A stretch of 64,000 nucleotides of DNA from Aureococcus anophagefferens (taxonomy: Eukaryota; Sar; Pelagophyceae; Pelagomonadales; Pelagomonadaceae): contig NW_008705569.1 in assembly GCF_000186865.1 (NCBI RefSeq), positions 501,307-565,306 of the forward strand, in the 5' to 3' direction. The position numbers and the translations under genes were made by a program. The stretch's first letter is position 1. The number at the start of each line of letters is the position of its first letter. The notes beneath the pieces are model-generated. The model was given only the letters and a program-made list of their open reading frames with translations. It made no database searches and was not told the DNA's origin. Below are positions 1 through 10,500 of this stretch, one piece after another.

Positions 1-840
1 GCCGTGGGCGTACTTGGCGACGTGCTTGAGGTACTTGGCCTTGTCCGGGAGCGTCTTCGCGACGTTCGGCAGGCCCGTCGCGGCGTCGAGCCACGCGAAG
101 TAGGCGTCGGACCAGGGCCGGTCCCGGGGCACGGCGAAGCCCCGGTAGTGCTCCAGCACGTAGAGGCGGAACGCGTAGGGGAGGAGCACGCAGTCGACGA
201 TGCCCAGGCCCTCGCCGGAGAAGAAGGTGCCGCGCTTGGCCTCCGCGAAGTGCGCGAGGCCCTCGACGAGGCGGTCGAAGGCCTCGCGCCGCTCCGTCTC
301 GTCGGTGCGCACGAGGCACTTGTAGTACTCGGACGTCACCGTCGTGTTGACGCGGCTCGCCCAGACGAGCGCGCGCGCCGCCTCCCACGGGTCCGCCGGC
401 ACGAGCGGCGCCGCCGCGCCGCCGCGCGCGGCCGCGACGCCGTCGGCGAACTGGCAGCAGACGATGGACTCCGTGACGACCAAACGGCCGTCGGCCGACG
501 TGATCGTCGGCACCATGCCGTCGGGGTTCGCCCGGAGGAGGTCGGGGTGCTTCCAGTGGTACCACCAGTCGTCGCGCTCGCTCGCGTCGAAGTCCTCGTC
601 GCCGGACGCCTCGCGCCGCTCCCAGCCGAGCGCCTCGACCCACTCGTAGTCGATGCCGTGGTGCTCCAGCGCGATCGTCGCCCGGTGCGCGAAGGGGCAG
701 AACCAGGCGCTGTAGTAGGTCAGCGGCGCGCCGCCGCCGCCGCCGGCGGAGCGGGCGCGCGCGCCGCGCGGCCGCCGCGCGAGGCCTCGTCGCGCTGGCG
801 CTCCTGAAGAAGCGCTAATTTTTCTCCCTGCGCGCGGCAT
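1..840 (-). CDS. glutathione S-transferase, omega-like (C-terminus cut by window edge)
   Basis: Conjugates or reduces substrates with glutathione, probably in the cytosol. Seen: an N-terminal thioredoxin fold with the active-site motif WFCPFAHR at about residues 46-53 (Cys48, as in omega/lambda GSTs), the cis-Pro motif GMVPTI near 110, the glutathione-binding ESIVCC near 123, then an all-helical C-terminal domain that is still open at base 1. The ATG at 840 gives a basic, low-complexity 38-residue leader before the fold, possibly a targeting peptide. Upstream (841-920) another ATG is followed by two GTAAG donor-like sites and a CTAG acceptor, so an extra short 5' exon is possible. The family call is firm; the subclass is inferred from the CPF motif. 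Confidence 0.8.
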   Translation of the reverse strand, partial: MPRAGRKISASSGAPARRGLARRPRGARARSAGGGGGAPLTYYSAWFCPFAHRATIALEHHGIDYEWVEALGWERREASGDEDFDASERDDWWYHWKHPDLLRANPDGMVPTITSADGRLVVTESIVCCQFADGVAAARGGAAAPLVPADPWEAARALVWASRVNTTVTSEYYKCLVRTDETERREAFDRLVEGLAHFAEAKRGTFFSGEGLGIVDCVLLPYAFRLYVLEHYRGFAVPRDRPWSDAYFAWLDAATGLPNVAKTLPDKAKYLKHVAKYAHG

Positions 841-977
841 CTTCTAGGCTTGAGGTCCGGGGTGGGACGCAACGGCTTACCTAACATGCTTACGACTTTG
901 CTCATCTCGACGGGCACGAGATGGGCACGAGGTTGTTGCGCCGCTTCACCTTCCGGTAGACGTTAGCTCGCGCCGGC

Positions 978-2732
978 CTAGATGTGGAGGAGGGCCGCGT
1001 GGAGGGCCGCGCGCCACTCGGGGTCGGGCAGGCCGCCTACGGGGGCGTTGGAGCCCTCGTCTTGGATGTACCCCATGGCGCGCGTCACCAGTGTGCAGTA
1101 GGCTTCGGATTGGAAGTCGGCCGCCGTGATCATGCCGACCATGGTCGGCCAGTTGGCCGCCGCGAGCTCGTCGGAGGAGACGGCGCCCGAAGCGACCATC
1201 GCGACGGAAAGCAGCTTCTGGTGCGAATTCACATGGGATCGCGACAACACGTTCCCGCGGAAGTACGGTCCGCGCGCCTCCGGCGCGTTGGTGTTGGCCC
1301 AGGCGCGACCGTTGACCACTCGCTCGTAGAACTGGCCCGACGTCAGGTGCGACGGGTACTCGCCGCCCCAGCGGTGCAGGTCCGCCGTCTTGTGCGTCGA
1401 GATCGACACGACCTTCTTCCCATCGGTTGCCGCGAGCAGGATAGTTCCGCCGTCGCCGGCGACGACGTGGCGGTGAACAACCGCGACGACGTCCTGGCAG
1501 ATCGAGTCGACGGGAAACCAACGTAGACGCTTCATCTCTCGAAGAATCTCCGTGTGCTCCCAAATGGACAGATAGTCGACGCCGTCGCCGAAGGCGTTGA
1601 ACAGGGGCGGCTCGACGCGCGACACCTTGGTCAGGAGCCCCGGGCCCTCGACGCCGGCCGGCGGGTCGACGACGACGAGCGAGGAGTCGTAGAATCTGAT
1701 CTGGCTCAGCGCCCGATAGGCGCGGCCGATGCCGTCCTCGCCGCCGGGGAGGTAGATGATGTCACCCTTTTCGCAGACCACGTAGAAGTCGTGGAGCGGG
1801 ACGATGAGGCGGTTGAAGGAGTAGTGCGCCATGGCCGCGCCGAGCTTGTAGAGGTCGCCCACGTAGTTCTCCGCCACTCCCGAGGCCTTCTCAATCCAGC
1901 GCATCGTCTTGATGATGTCCTCCTCGCCGAACTTGGCCTGCGCGAGGAGCTTGGCCGCCTCGAGGCCCATGAGGCAGACGCACACGGAGAAGTTCGTGGC
2001 GTCGCCGACCCCGAGCGTGAGGGCGTGGCGGATGAAGGCCTTGCCCGGGTGCCCGTCGGGCAACATGTTGTAGATGTGGAGCACTCCATCCGGCACGTCG
2101 GCGAGCGCGCGGCCGTCGAGCTCTTCGGCGTTCAAGACGCGCGCGCAGGCGTGGCGGGACTTTTGGCCTTTCAGCTTGGGGCCGCCCGTGAGCGTCTCGT
2201 GCTCGTTCTCGACCTTGATGCCGTAGACGCCGTCGGACCAGATGGGCATCTTCTTCATGCTCGTGTAGGCGAAGAGGCACCCGCTGTCGACGCGCCAGCT
2301 GTCGTGGGAGTAGAACGTGTCCGCCTGGGGCGTCCACCAGATGGGCGACGTCGAGCCGCACTTGATGATGTCCTTGCCCGTGGCGCGGGGCAGGGGCCAG
2401 AGCTCGATTGCAGGGTTGGCGCGATCTGTGCCTTGCTTGTTCACGAGGCGAGGCTTGAGGAGCACGGAGTGGGAGAGCGCGATGTAGAGCACCTGGCCCT
2501 CGGAGTTGATGCCGTCGATGTCCTTCTTGAACACGCCCGTGGACTTGGGCGAGTTCAGCATGGCGTTCTCGCGCTCGAGCGTCGGCGCCGACGGCGAGTA
2601 CCGGTGCGTCAGGCACCCCAGGATGTTGCTCATGACGCCTTCGGTGTTGAGCGCGCGCAGCGTGACGTTGCCCTCGAGCGCGGCGGCCGCGCGGCGGCGC
2701 GTGGAGCGCGATGACGAGCCGGTGTTGCCCAT
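978..2732 (-). CDS. hypothetical protein, 584 aa, possible N-myristoylation
   Basis: A single uninterrupted frame that I do not recognise. The protein starts MGNTGSSSRS, with Gly2 and Ser6 as in N-myristoylation signals, followed by a basic stretch, so membrane attachment is plausible. The rest is a balanced globular sequence with few low-complexity tracts, unlike the arginine-rich shadow frames, and includes motifs such as YLSIWEHTEIL and HRWGGEYPSHL. No transmembrane segment, signal peptide or catalytic signature stands out. The gene is tandem with the GST gene downstream (137 bp between stop and the next ATG) and divergent from the fucosyltransferase gene. It is accepted as real on length, composition and start context. 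Confidence 0.7.
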   Translation of the reverse strand: MGNTGSSSRSTRRRAAAALEGNVTLRALNTEGVMSNILGCLTHRYSPSAPTLERENAMLNSPKSTGVFKKDIDGINSEGQVLYIALSHSVLLKPRLVNKQGTDRANPAIELWPLPRATGKDIIKCGSTSPIWWTPQADTFYSHDSWRVDSGCLFAYTSMKKMPIWSDGVYGIKVENEHETLTGGPKLKGQKSRHACARVLNAEELDGRALADVPDGVLHIYNMLPDGHPGKAFIRHALTLGVGDATNFSVCVCLMGLEAAKLLAQAKFGEEDIIKTMRWIEKASGVAENYVGDLYKLGAAMAHYSFNRLIVPLHDFYVVCEKGDIIYLPGGEDGIGRAYRALSQIRFYDSSLVVVDPPAGVEGPGLLTKVSRVEPPLFNAFGDGVDYLSIWEHTEILREMKRLRWFPVDSICQDVVAVVHRHVVAGDGGTILLAATDGKKVVSISTHKTADLHRWGGEYPSHLTSGQFYERVVNGRAWANTNAPEARGPYFRGNVLSRSHVNSHQKLLSVAMVASGAVSSDELAAANWPTMVGMITAADFQSEAYCTLVTRAMGYIQDEGSNAPVGGLPDPEWRAALHAALLHI

Positions 2733-3204
2733 GATGTACTAATACCTGGAAGGGTGTGGTGGTCCAGCGGCTCGCGGGGCGACGACGCGCGGGGCGCGGA
2801 GGCGAGGGGAGGCGGCGAGGGGCGGCGCGCGAGCGAGGGGCGGCGCGCGAGCGTGTGGACGCGGCGTCGCGCGGTTTTGAAATTGATGTGCGGCGCGATT
2901 TGGATCTGCTTGGGACAATCGTCGCTCGGCGACACGGCGCCAGGGGTGCTGGAGTCACGACCGGTTCGCGGCATGGGGCCAACATGAGCAGCCCCGGCGG
3001 TGCCCATCGCACCACGATGGAGCCGCCAGCCGAGGGCGCGCATCATGACGATGCTACGAGCCATGACCGCGCAGTGGGCGCCTCTGTCGAACGCGGCGTA
3101 TTGGATTTTGTCTGCACTGACGGCCATACGCGACTTCTCGAGCTGTGCATCACCAAACTTCGAATCCACGATGGAGCCCTGAAAAAGCGCCGCCTCGAAC
3201 CCCG
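2733..3204. other. divergent intergenic region
   Basis: This 472-bp spacer lies between two divergent genes and presumably holds both promoters. It contains an imperfect GGGGCGGCGCGCGAGCG tandem (about 2815-2855) and then a less GC-rich stretch. No RNA gene or clear promoter motif was recognised. Confidence 0.4.
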
Positions 3205-5353
3205 ATGCTCCGCGTTGCGACGCTCTCGGCGCTCGCCGTCGCCGCGGCGAAGGAGCACCTCTGCGTGCCGTGGACGCGCGCGCAGCGGTCGGCGCTCGAG
3301 CGGTCCAACGCCTTCCTGCCCGAGCCCGCAACCTTTGCGGCCGAGGCGCCGCGGGACGCCGACGCCGACGCGCTGCACGCGCTCCTGCGGTCCCTGGGCG
3401 AAGCCTGCGCCGACCCGTTCCTGCCCGTCGGGGGCACGAACGCCCTCGGGAGCCACCTCAACGCGCTCGTGCTGCCGCTGAGGTACGCCGTCGCGGCGAA
3501 CCGGACGATGCTCACGCCGCCGCTCGGCGCCTACGCCAACGGGTCCTGCGCGTCCCTCGCCTGCTACTTCCTCCCGACGGCGCCGCGCTGCGAGCGGGCG
3601 CTCGGCTACCCGGCGCCCCACGCGGGCGCGGCGGCCGCGCGGCCGCGGCCGCCGGCCGCCGCCGCCGCGGCGCTCAAGCGCGCGCGGCGGAAGCGCGCGA
3701 ACGCCTGCGGCGGCGCCGCGGCGCCGGAGTGCGGCGATTACGACGCCATCGAGGCGCTCGGCGAGGCCGACATCCCGCGCGCGTGGCGGTCCGGCGCGGC
3801 GCGCGGCGCCTGCGGCGGCGACGCGCAGGGCAGGAAAAGAGAGCGAAGTTCCCAACTTGAAAAGGCTCCTATCTCGGCCGTTTTCCACTCGTTTCGGCTG
3901 ATTTTTGGACGAGCGATCATCTCTCGGAACGGTCTCGAAGCATGGATGCTTTTTCCGGAACGCGCGCGCGCGGAACACTCACGTTGAAGCGAACTTGAAT
4001 CACTCTTTTCCTGCCCAGGCGACACGTGCGCGGTCCCGACGCTCCGGGCGTCCGCGATGAAGCGCGACCGCGCGCCCGCGCCGCGCGGCGTCGAGGACCG
4101 CGGCGACTTCTGGTACGTCGCCCAGCTCCTCGCGCACCTCGCGCGGCCGAACGCGGCGAGCCGCGCGCGCCTCGCGCGCGCCGCGGCCGCGGCCGGCGTG
4201 CGCCGCGCGCCGCGGCCGCTGCTCGGCGTCCACGTGCGCCGCGGCGACTCGTGCCGCGCGGCCCAGGAGGCGTCCAAGGCGCGGCGCTGCTCGCCCTTCG
4301 GCGAGTACTGGTACCACGCGCTCGCGATCGGCGCGGGAAAAGGGTGCAAAACGTCCTAGCTCGGCCGTGTTCCACTCGTTTTGGCTGATTTTTGGACGGG
4401 CGATCATCTCTCGAAGCGTGGATGTGTTTCCCGGAACGCGCGCGCGCGGAACGCTCACGTTGAAGCGACGTTGAATCTCTCTTTTCCTGCCCAGGCTCGC
4501 GATGCGCGCGCGCGACGGCCCGCGTCGCGGCGAGCGTTCGGGCCGCGCGGCCACACCGCGGGCCCCCGCAGGCTACGGCGTGCGGTCCGTCTTCGTCGCC
4601 ACGGACGACCCGTCCGTCGTCGCCGAGGCGCGCGCCGCGGGCGCCGCCGCGGGCCTGCCCGTCTTCTTCACGGCGGCCGCCGGCGCCCGCGTCGCCTCGT
4701 CCCGAGCCCGCGACCCTCCGCGCCCTCGCAGGCGGCCGCGGCGCCGCCCGCGGACAAGCCGCCGCCGCTCTGGGACGCCGCGCGCGACCGGGGCCGAATG
4801 CCGCGCGCGCTCGCGCCGGGCGACGATCGCCCGTCCGAACGTCGGCCGAAACGACGGACCGACGGACCGACGTCTCCCAGGTGCTCGACGGCACGGCGGC
4901 GCGCGCGCGGCGCTCCTTCGACGCGTCGGCGGCGGCGTCGTCCGTGCTCGACGACGTCGCCATCCTCGCCCGCTGCGACGCCTTCGTCGGCAAGTTCACG
5001 TCGAACGTCGACCGGCTCGCCTACGCGCTCCTGGCCGCGCGGTCGCGGTGCCGAATTCAAATCTTCAACCCGACTTCAATGTGAGCGTACGCGAATGTTT
5101 CGACGCAATTCCTTTGGCTTCGCTTCGAGAACTCGATGAGAGCAATCGATTCGTCCAAAAATCAGCCGAATCGACTTCGATTTGACCGAGCTAGAGAATT
5201 CTCAAGTTTGGTCAGGACCACCCAAACCAGTGGTTGAATTCGGCACAGGCGCGGTCGCGGTGCCTCAAGCCCGTCGTGTCCCTCGACTCGCTCTGGTGCC
5301 ACGACTGGTCCAACGCCGTCGACACGTCCCTCTTCGGCTCCTTCCTCTGCTAG
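3205..5353 (+). CDS. alpha-1,6-fucosyltransferase-like protein (GT23)
   Basis: Likely transfers fucose from GDP-fucose to N-glycans in the Golgi lumen. Exons 3205-3817, 4019-4319, 4495-4690, 4881-5036 and 5249-5353 sum to 1371 nt (456 aa). Seen: signal peptide MLRVATLSALAVAAA; the nucleotide-sugar motif GVHVRRGD near residue 274; FGEYWYHALA; VFVATDD near 339; and ILARCDAFVGKFTSNVDRLAY near 395-410, matching the FUT8 motif in which SSQVxRxAYE follows a CTF-like strand. The end SLFGSFLC is short and the FUT8 SH3 domain is absent. Every intron is an introner or introner remnant. A further small intron near 4523-4570 (GTCGCG to CCGCAG) would remove an arginine-rich insert; this is undecided. The exon 3 end at 4690 is the least certain boundary. 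Confidence 0.75.
3818..4018 (+). mobile_element. introner element family A, copy 1 (intron of fucosyltransferase gene)
   Basis: A 201-bp GC-AG intron. The target duplication is gcgacgcg / gcgacacg (one mismatch). The upstream copy gives the 5' GC and the element ends CTGCCCAG. The body is in the same sense as the gene. Insertion phase is 1; removal joins GACGG to DTCAVP in frame. Confidence 0.9.
4320..4494 (+). mobile_element. introner element family A, copy 2 (shortened)
   Basis: A 175-bp copy lacking about 20 bp of the left subterminal region (AACTTCAAAGGC). The target duplication is gctcgcga. GC-AG intron, phase 2. The left terminal repeat is altered (TCGGCGCGGGAAAAG) while the right end CTGCCCAG is intact. 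Confidence 0.85.
4691..4880 (-). mobile_element. decayed introner, probable family A, reverse body
   Basis: Flanking exons are in different frames, so an intron is required here. Bases 4822-4870 align with the family A core read in reverse (GATCGCCCGTCC, GGCCGAAACGA), with most differences being A/T to G/C. It ends CTCCCAG, directly before gtgctcga, an octamer also used as a target by copy 11. Length is 190 bp. The 5' boundary (GT at 4691, phase 0) is inferred from the frame; no clear duplicate was found. Confidence 0.6.
5037..5248 (-). mobile_element. introner element family B, copy 1, antisense body
   Basis: A 212-bp GC-AG intron, phase 0. Terminal repeats are GTGCCGAATTCAA and TTGAATTCGGCAC. 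The octamer gcgcggtc is duplicated, and the match extends to 16 bp (gcgcggtcgcggtgcc). Removal joins ALLA to ARSRCLKPVV in the fucosyltransferase frame. Confidence 0.9.
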
Positions 5354-5488
5354 GGCGCGGACCTCGTAGGGCGGGGGGCCGGGGCGCCCCCTTCGGCTCC
5401 TTCCGCGCGGCGGCCGCGGGGTCGCGACGACGCGCCCGTCCCCGGCTATCATAGGGCGTGGGCTCTTAGGGCGGGGGGGGCGGGGCGC

Positions 5489-6598
5489 TCACGCGGAGGC
5501 CGCAAGGTCGAGGGGCAGGGGCCAGTCGCCGTCGATGGGCGCGCAGAGCGCGAAGACCGCGTCGGTCTCCGGGTCGTCGAGGAGGCGCTTCGCGAGGAAG
5601 GACGGCTTCGGGGGCTCCTCGAAGCCCGGGCCGAAGGCCTCGTCGAAGTCGAAGCCGTCGAAGAAGTCGAAGTCCGCGACGTCGTCGTCGTCGTCCGTCT
5701 CGAGCTGGAGCGGCGGCGGCGGCGCGGCGCCGCGCGGCGAGTGCCCCGGCGACGCGAGGAAGCGGTCGTTGTCGAGGGCCTCGAGGGCGACGTCGGCGTC
5801 GAGGCTCGCGGACCGGGGGCGGGGCACGAGGGGCGGCGCCTTCCGCGGGACGACGACCGGCGGCGGCGGCGCGTCGAGGAGGCTCCGGGAGGGCAGCGCG
5901 AGCGACACGGTGCAGGGGTGCGGCTTGGACGCCGACGAGTAGACGGACCACTCGCCGTCCGTGGAGCCGTCGAAGGAGACGACCGCGGGCCGCGCCCAGC
6001 GGCTCTCGCGCCGCGGCCGCGGCGCGCGGCGGTCGTCGTGCGCGATCGCCGCGCGCGCGGCCTCCTCGCGGGCGCGGTCGTCGTTGAACTCGTCGATGAG
6101 CGCGGCGACGAGGGCCCGGTCCTCCGCCGGGAGCTCGTCGAGGCCCTCCTCGATGTCCGCGAGGGCCGTGACGACCTTCGACTTCCGCGCGCAGCCGCGG
6201 AAGGCCGCGAACGCGCAGGGCAGGTGGTACCACGTGGTCTTGAGGGACGTGCCGTGGCGCAGGCTCGGCGGCCGCTTGCCCAGGCGCGAGTCGCCGGGCA
6301 CGAGGCAGCGCCGCGCGCAGCCGCGGAACTGGCACCGGCTCCGGCTGTCCTTGACGACGCCCGCGACGTAGCGGTTCTCGCCGATGCGCCCGGCGCAGCG
6401 GCCGCCGATGCGGCCGAGCTCCTCCTGCGTGAGCTGGCCCCCCGAGGAGGCGGCGCCGCCCTTGGCCTTCTTGCGGCACCGCCGGCCGCCGAGCACGGCG
6501 TCGCGCTCGCTGAGGTCGTGGGCCTCGGCGTAGTCGTCGCCCGTGAGGAACTGGGCGTCCGCGGGGGTCTTGCGCTTCGGCCGCATGCTCGGGGCCAT
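5489..6598 (-). CDS. PARP-type zinc-finger-like nuclear protein
   Basis: 369 aa in one frame. Residues about 86-150 resemble a PARP-type zinc finger: SRCQFRGCARRC, then a basic loop, then TTWYHLPCAF, giving the Cys/His spacing of that fold, followed by a helical ADIEEGLDELPAED segment typical of the module's tail. The N-terminus is basic (RPKRKTPA, RRCRKKAKGG), resembling a nuclear localisation signal. The C-terminal half is disordered, with an acidic FDFFDGFDFDEAF stretch that could be an activation or interaction segment. A DNA-break or chromatin role is family inference; no catalytic domain is present. The gene is convergent with the fucosyltransferase gene (135 bp apart). Confidence 0.6.
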   Translation of the reverse strand: MAPSMRPKRKTPADAQFLTGDDYAEAHDLSERDAVLGGRRCRKKAKGGAASSGGQLTQEELGRIGGRCAGRIGENRYVAGVVKDSRSRCQFRGCARRCLVPGDSRLGKRPPSLRHGTSLKTTWYHLPCAFAAFRGCARKSKVVTALADIEEGLDELPAEDRALVAALIDEFNDDRAREEAARAAIAHDDRRAPRPRRESRWARPAVVSFDGSTDGEWSVYSSASKPHPCTVSLALPSRSLLDAPPPPVVVPRKAPPLVPRPRSASLDADVALEALDNDRFLASPGHSPRGAAPPPPLQLETDDDDDVADFDFFDGFDFDEAFGPGFEEPPKPSFLAKRLLDDPETDAVFALCAPIDGDWPLPLDLAASA

Positions 6599-7565
6599 GG
6601 CGGGGGGCTGCGGTTTTACTGGGGGGGCTGCGCGGGGACTGGCCGCAAGGGGTACTCTGCTTGGCAGAGCTCTTTGGGGTACTTAAACTGCCTCTCTTGG
6701 AGGCCCGCCGGCAGCTCCGGTTGGCCGGACTTTAGACCCAGGCACATCCGGACGAAAGCATCAGGCCCCACGAGGGTCGTCAACAAAACTAGTGCGATCT
6801 CTCTCTCTCTCTCTTGGGTCTTTGCGTATCTTCCACGAAAAGTACTGGCGCCGGACACAGACAACTTCATGGGAAGCGCAACTCTTAAGGCGACCCTCAG
6901 ATCCTCAACTCTTAGCCAGCGCAAACCCGTTCCTTCACAGTTCACAGAATTTCTAGGTTCAAGATTCTCCTAGCTAGAATGTTAATGGCTCGCTGTACGT
7001 ATTTGGTTCCGCTAGCTCATGGAGCTGCCCCCTTTCTCGCTACGCGCGTAGACGCGCGTGGGGGTTTTGAATGACCGAGCCGCGAACATGCTCTCCAACG
7101 CCTGTCCGCGCAGTTCTGTGTCGGTTCCATCGCAGCGTCGATGATCGTTTGGCGCGCGGTGCGCGCCGCGCGCCGCGGCCGTCACCCACTCGCGCGCGCG
7201 CGATCTCGACTGCGAGACGCAGCACTCCGACCTCACGTCGTGACCGGCGGCGCCCCGGGGCCTCGGCGTCGTCGTGAGGCAGCCCTCGCTGGCGCACACG
7301 ATGCCGCCGCTCCGGCGGCGCGTCCGAGTGCTGCCCGAGGCGCCGAAGCGATGGGGCAGCCCCGTCCGACGACGGCCCCTTCGTCCCCGCGTCGGCGACC
7401 GAACCCGACCACAACATGCCTGATGTCGAGCTCCAGCGAGACCTCGCCGGCGCCGCCGGCGCCGCCCCGCGCGCGCGCGACCGCTAAACAATTTAAGATC
7501 GGCCCCCAAGATCCATAAATTGCACTTCACCGCAGAATTATATTTCCAGCCAGAGTGCCTCTGCG
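6599..7565. other. divergent intergenic region with CT microsatellite
   Basis: 967 bp between the zinc-finger gene and the giant receptor gene. The part from 6600 to 7060 is clearly less GC-rich than the coding DNA and carries a (CT)n run at about 6797-6813. Bases 7060-7480 are again GC-rich with open frames of arginine-rich composition that I take as non-coding. It is the probable promoter region of the receptor. Confidence 0.4.
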
Positions 7566-10500
7566 ATGGCGCATCCACTTCTCAGGTGGAGGCTGCTGCT
7601 GCTCCCGGCGGTCGCCGCGGGCCAGTACGGCTTCATCCAGGGCGGGAGCACCTGCGGCACGGTCGTCACCTACACGTCGAGCTGGTATAACGTCTGCGAC
7701 GACTACTGGGACATCGTCGACGCCCACGTCTTTTGCCGCGACGCCTACGGCGGCGTGAGCGCCGGCAGCCCCTCCGGGTCCTGGAACTGGTACGCGTACC
7801 ACGTCTATTCGCAGCTCACCGACGGATGGTACGGCATGGGCTACGACGACATCCAGTGCACCGGCAGCGAGGCGTACCTCTACCTGTGCGCCGGCACCAC
7901 GGCGCACAACTGCGGAGGGACGGAGTACGCGGGCGCCTGCTGCACCTCGGGGTCCATCGTGCTCCTCGACGGCCCGGACGCCTACTCGGGCACGATCTAC
8001 GCGCTCAACCCGGCGACGAACGCCTGGGGCAACGTCTGCGACGACGGCTGGGAGATCGCCGACGCGGACGTCGTCTGCCGGCAGGTCTTCGGGACGGGCT
8101 ACCAGGCCTGGTCGGCGACGTCGACGAACTACTTCGGCTCCGCGGACAACGGCGGCAACTTCGTCTACGACGACGTGAGCTGCGGCGGCTCCGAGAACTA
8201 CCTCGCGGCGTGCGCGTACAATTCGGCGCACAACTGCGGCAACGGCGAGCAGGCGGGCGTCGTCTGCTACCTCTACGACCCGACGCCTCAGCCGACGCCT
8301 CAGCCGACGCCTCAGCCGACGCCCCTGCCGACGCCCCTGCCGACGCCCCAGCCGACGCCCCAGCCGACGCCCGGGCCCTCGACGGCCGCGCCGACGGCCT
8401 CCTTCCTCGCCGTCTCGGCCATCGGCGTCGATTCGACCTGCGTCGCCAACGTCGCCTGCGTGCTCACCTGGGTCTACCGCGGCGACGCGAGCGCGTGCGC
8501 GACGCTCGACGTCTCCGTCGCGGACGTCGACGGGACCGTCGTCGCGACGACGACGACGGACAACGACGGCTCGCTCGAGACCACGGTCGCGGGCGACGCC
8601 GAGGTCAACGCGTACACGCTGACGCTCGCCTGCGCCGACGACCCGTCGCTGACGGACGCCGTCGCGTTCCAGGTGTCGTTCACGCCCGCGCCGACGGCCT
8701 CCCCCGCGCCGACGGCCTACGCGATGGCCTCGAGCCTCGTCGCGCACTACTCGTTCGACGACGGCACGGCCGCGGACGACTCCGGCGCGGGCCTCGACGG
8801 CTTCGTCTCGGGCGCGACGGCGACGACGGGCCTCGATCAGCGCGGCGCCCTCGCCTTCGACGGCTCGGGCCAGTACGCGGGCGCGGGCGCGGTGTCGTCG
8901 TACGTCTCGGCCGCGCTCCCGAGGACCGTCTGCGCCTGGGCCGTCGTCGACGCCTTCGACGGCGGCGCGCTCTTCTCCGTCGGCTCCGACGCCGACGGCG
9001 AGGAGTTCGGCCTCTCCACGGACAGCGGCAACCCGACGCCCGTCGACGGGCGCATCCAGGTCCAGTTCTACGGCGGCGACGGCTACGACGTCGACGTCGA
9101 CGTCGCCGGCTCCGACGACGGCGCCTGGCACCACTACTGCCTCACCTACGACGGGTCGGACTGGGCGCTCTACTTCGACGGCCTCTACGAGGCCGGCGGC
9201 GCCGTCGCCCTCGACACGGGCGCGGACTACGGCCTCTACTTCGGCGCCCGCACGGGCGCGCGCGCCGCGCGGCACTCGAATCTTCGGGCCGGCGTCGATC
9301 CGAGAGCGCGGGTGCTTCGAGCGCGCGACGAGAGCCATCGATGCGTCCCAAACGCGGCCGCATCCATGCGACGGAGCGAGAGAGCTCTCGCGTTCGGACG
9401 TCCCGGCGCGTCGCGCAGGCACCGCGGGCGACGGCTCCGGCGCGTACGCGCTCTCGGGCAAGCTCGACGAGGTCTACGTCTACGCGTCGGCCCTCGACGG
9501 CGACGCCGTGGCCTGGGTCTACAACGCCATGAAGGCGCCGACGCAGCAGCCCACGTACCTCCGCGAGCCGTCGCTCGTGGGCCACTACGCGTTCGACGGC
9601 GGCGCCGCGGCCGACGACCTCGGGGGCCTCGACGGCACCGTCGTCGGCGCCGTCGAGGGCGAGAGCCACGACGGCTCGCCCGCGCTCCGCTTCGACGGCG
9701 CCGACGACTACGCGACGGTGCCCTGGCCCGCCGCGGCCGCGGCCGCGGCGTCGCGGTCCGTCTGCCTCTGGGCCGCGCTCGACGCCTTCAACGGCGGCGC
9801 CGTCTTCCGCGACGCGTCCACGGGCTTCGGCCTCGCCACGACGGCGACCGCCGGCACCGTCGAGGTCACGTCCGCGTCCGGCGCGTCGGCCGCGTACCGC
9901 CTCGACGGCGCGGACGGCGGCGCGTGGCACCACTACTGCGTCGTCGACGACGGCGAAACCGCGGCGCTCTACTACGACGGCGCCCCCTACGTGTCGTCGC
10001 ACGCCTGCGCGCCCGCCTCCTTCTCGCAGCGCGTCGTCTCGACGCTCGCGGACGGTGCCGTCTGCGTCTTCGCGATCGACGTCGACGGCGACGGCGACGT
10101 GGACGCGCTCTCGGCGTCCATTTTTGACAAGACGGTCGCGTGGTACGAGAACGATGCGTCGCAGTCCTTCGCGGAGCGCGCCATCACCGGCTCGGCGGAC
10201 TACGCCCACTCTGTCTTCGCGATCGACGTCGACGGCGACGGCGACGTCGACGTGTTGTCGGCGTCCTACGGCGACAACACCGTCGCGTGGTACGAGAACG
10301 ACGGCTCCCAGTCCTTCACGGAGCGCGTCATCACGACGCTCGCCGACCCCTACTCCGTCTACGCCATCGACGTCGACAGCGACGGCGACGTCGACGTCCT
10401 CTCGGCGTCCACCGGCGTCGACACGGTCGCGTGGTACGAGAACGACGGCTTTCAGTCCTTCACCGAGCGCGTGATCACAAACTCGGCGGACGCCGCCTTC

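Noticed and set aside
4..807. Long plus-strand ORF opposite the glutathione transferase
   Set aside because: Arg/Val/Glu-rich shadow of the minus-strand GST; the minus strand has conserved family motifs.
7012..7578. 188-aa minus-strand ORF upstream of the receptor
   Set aside because: Arg/Gly-rich without family features, overlaps the receptor's start and likely promoter.
7527..9461. 644-aa minus-strand ORF across the start of the receptor gene
   Set aside because: Low-complexity R/V/E composition, antisense to well-conserved SRCR and LamG coding.
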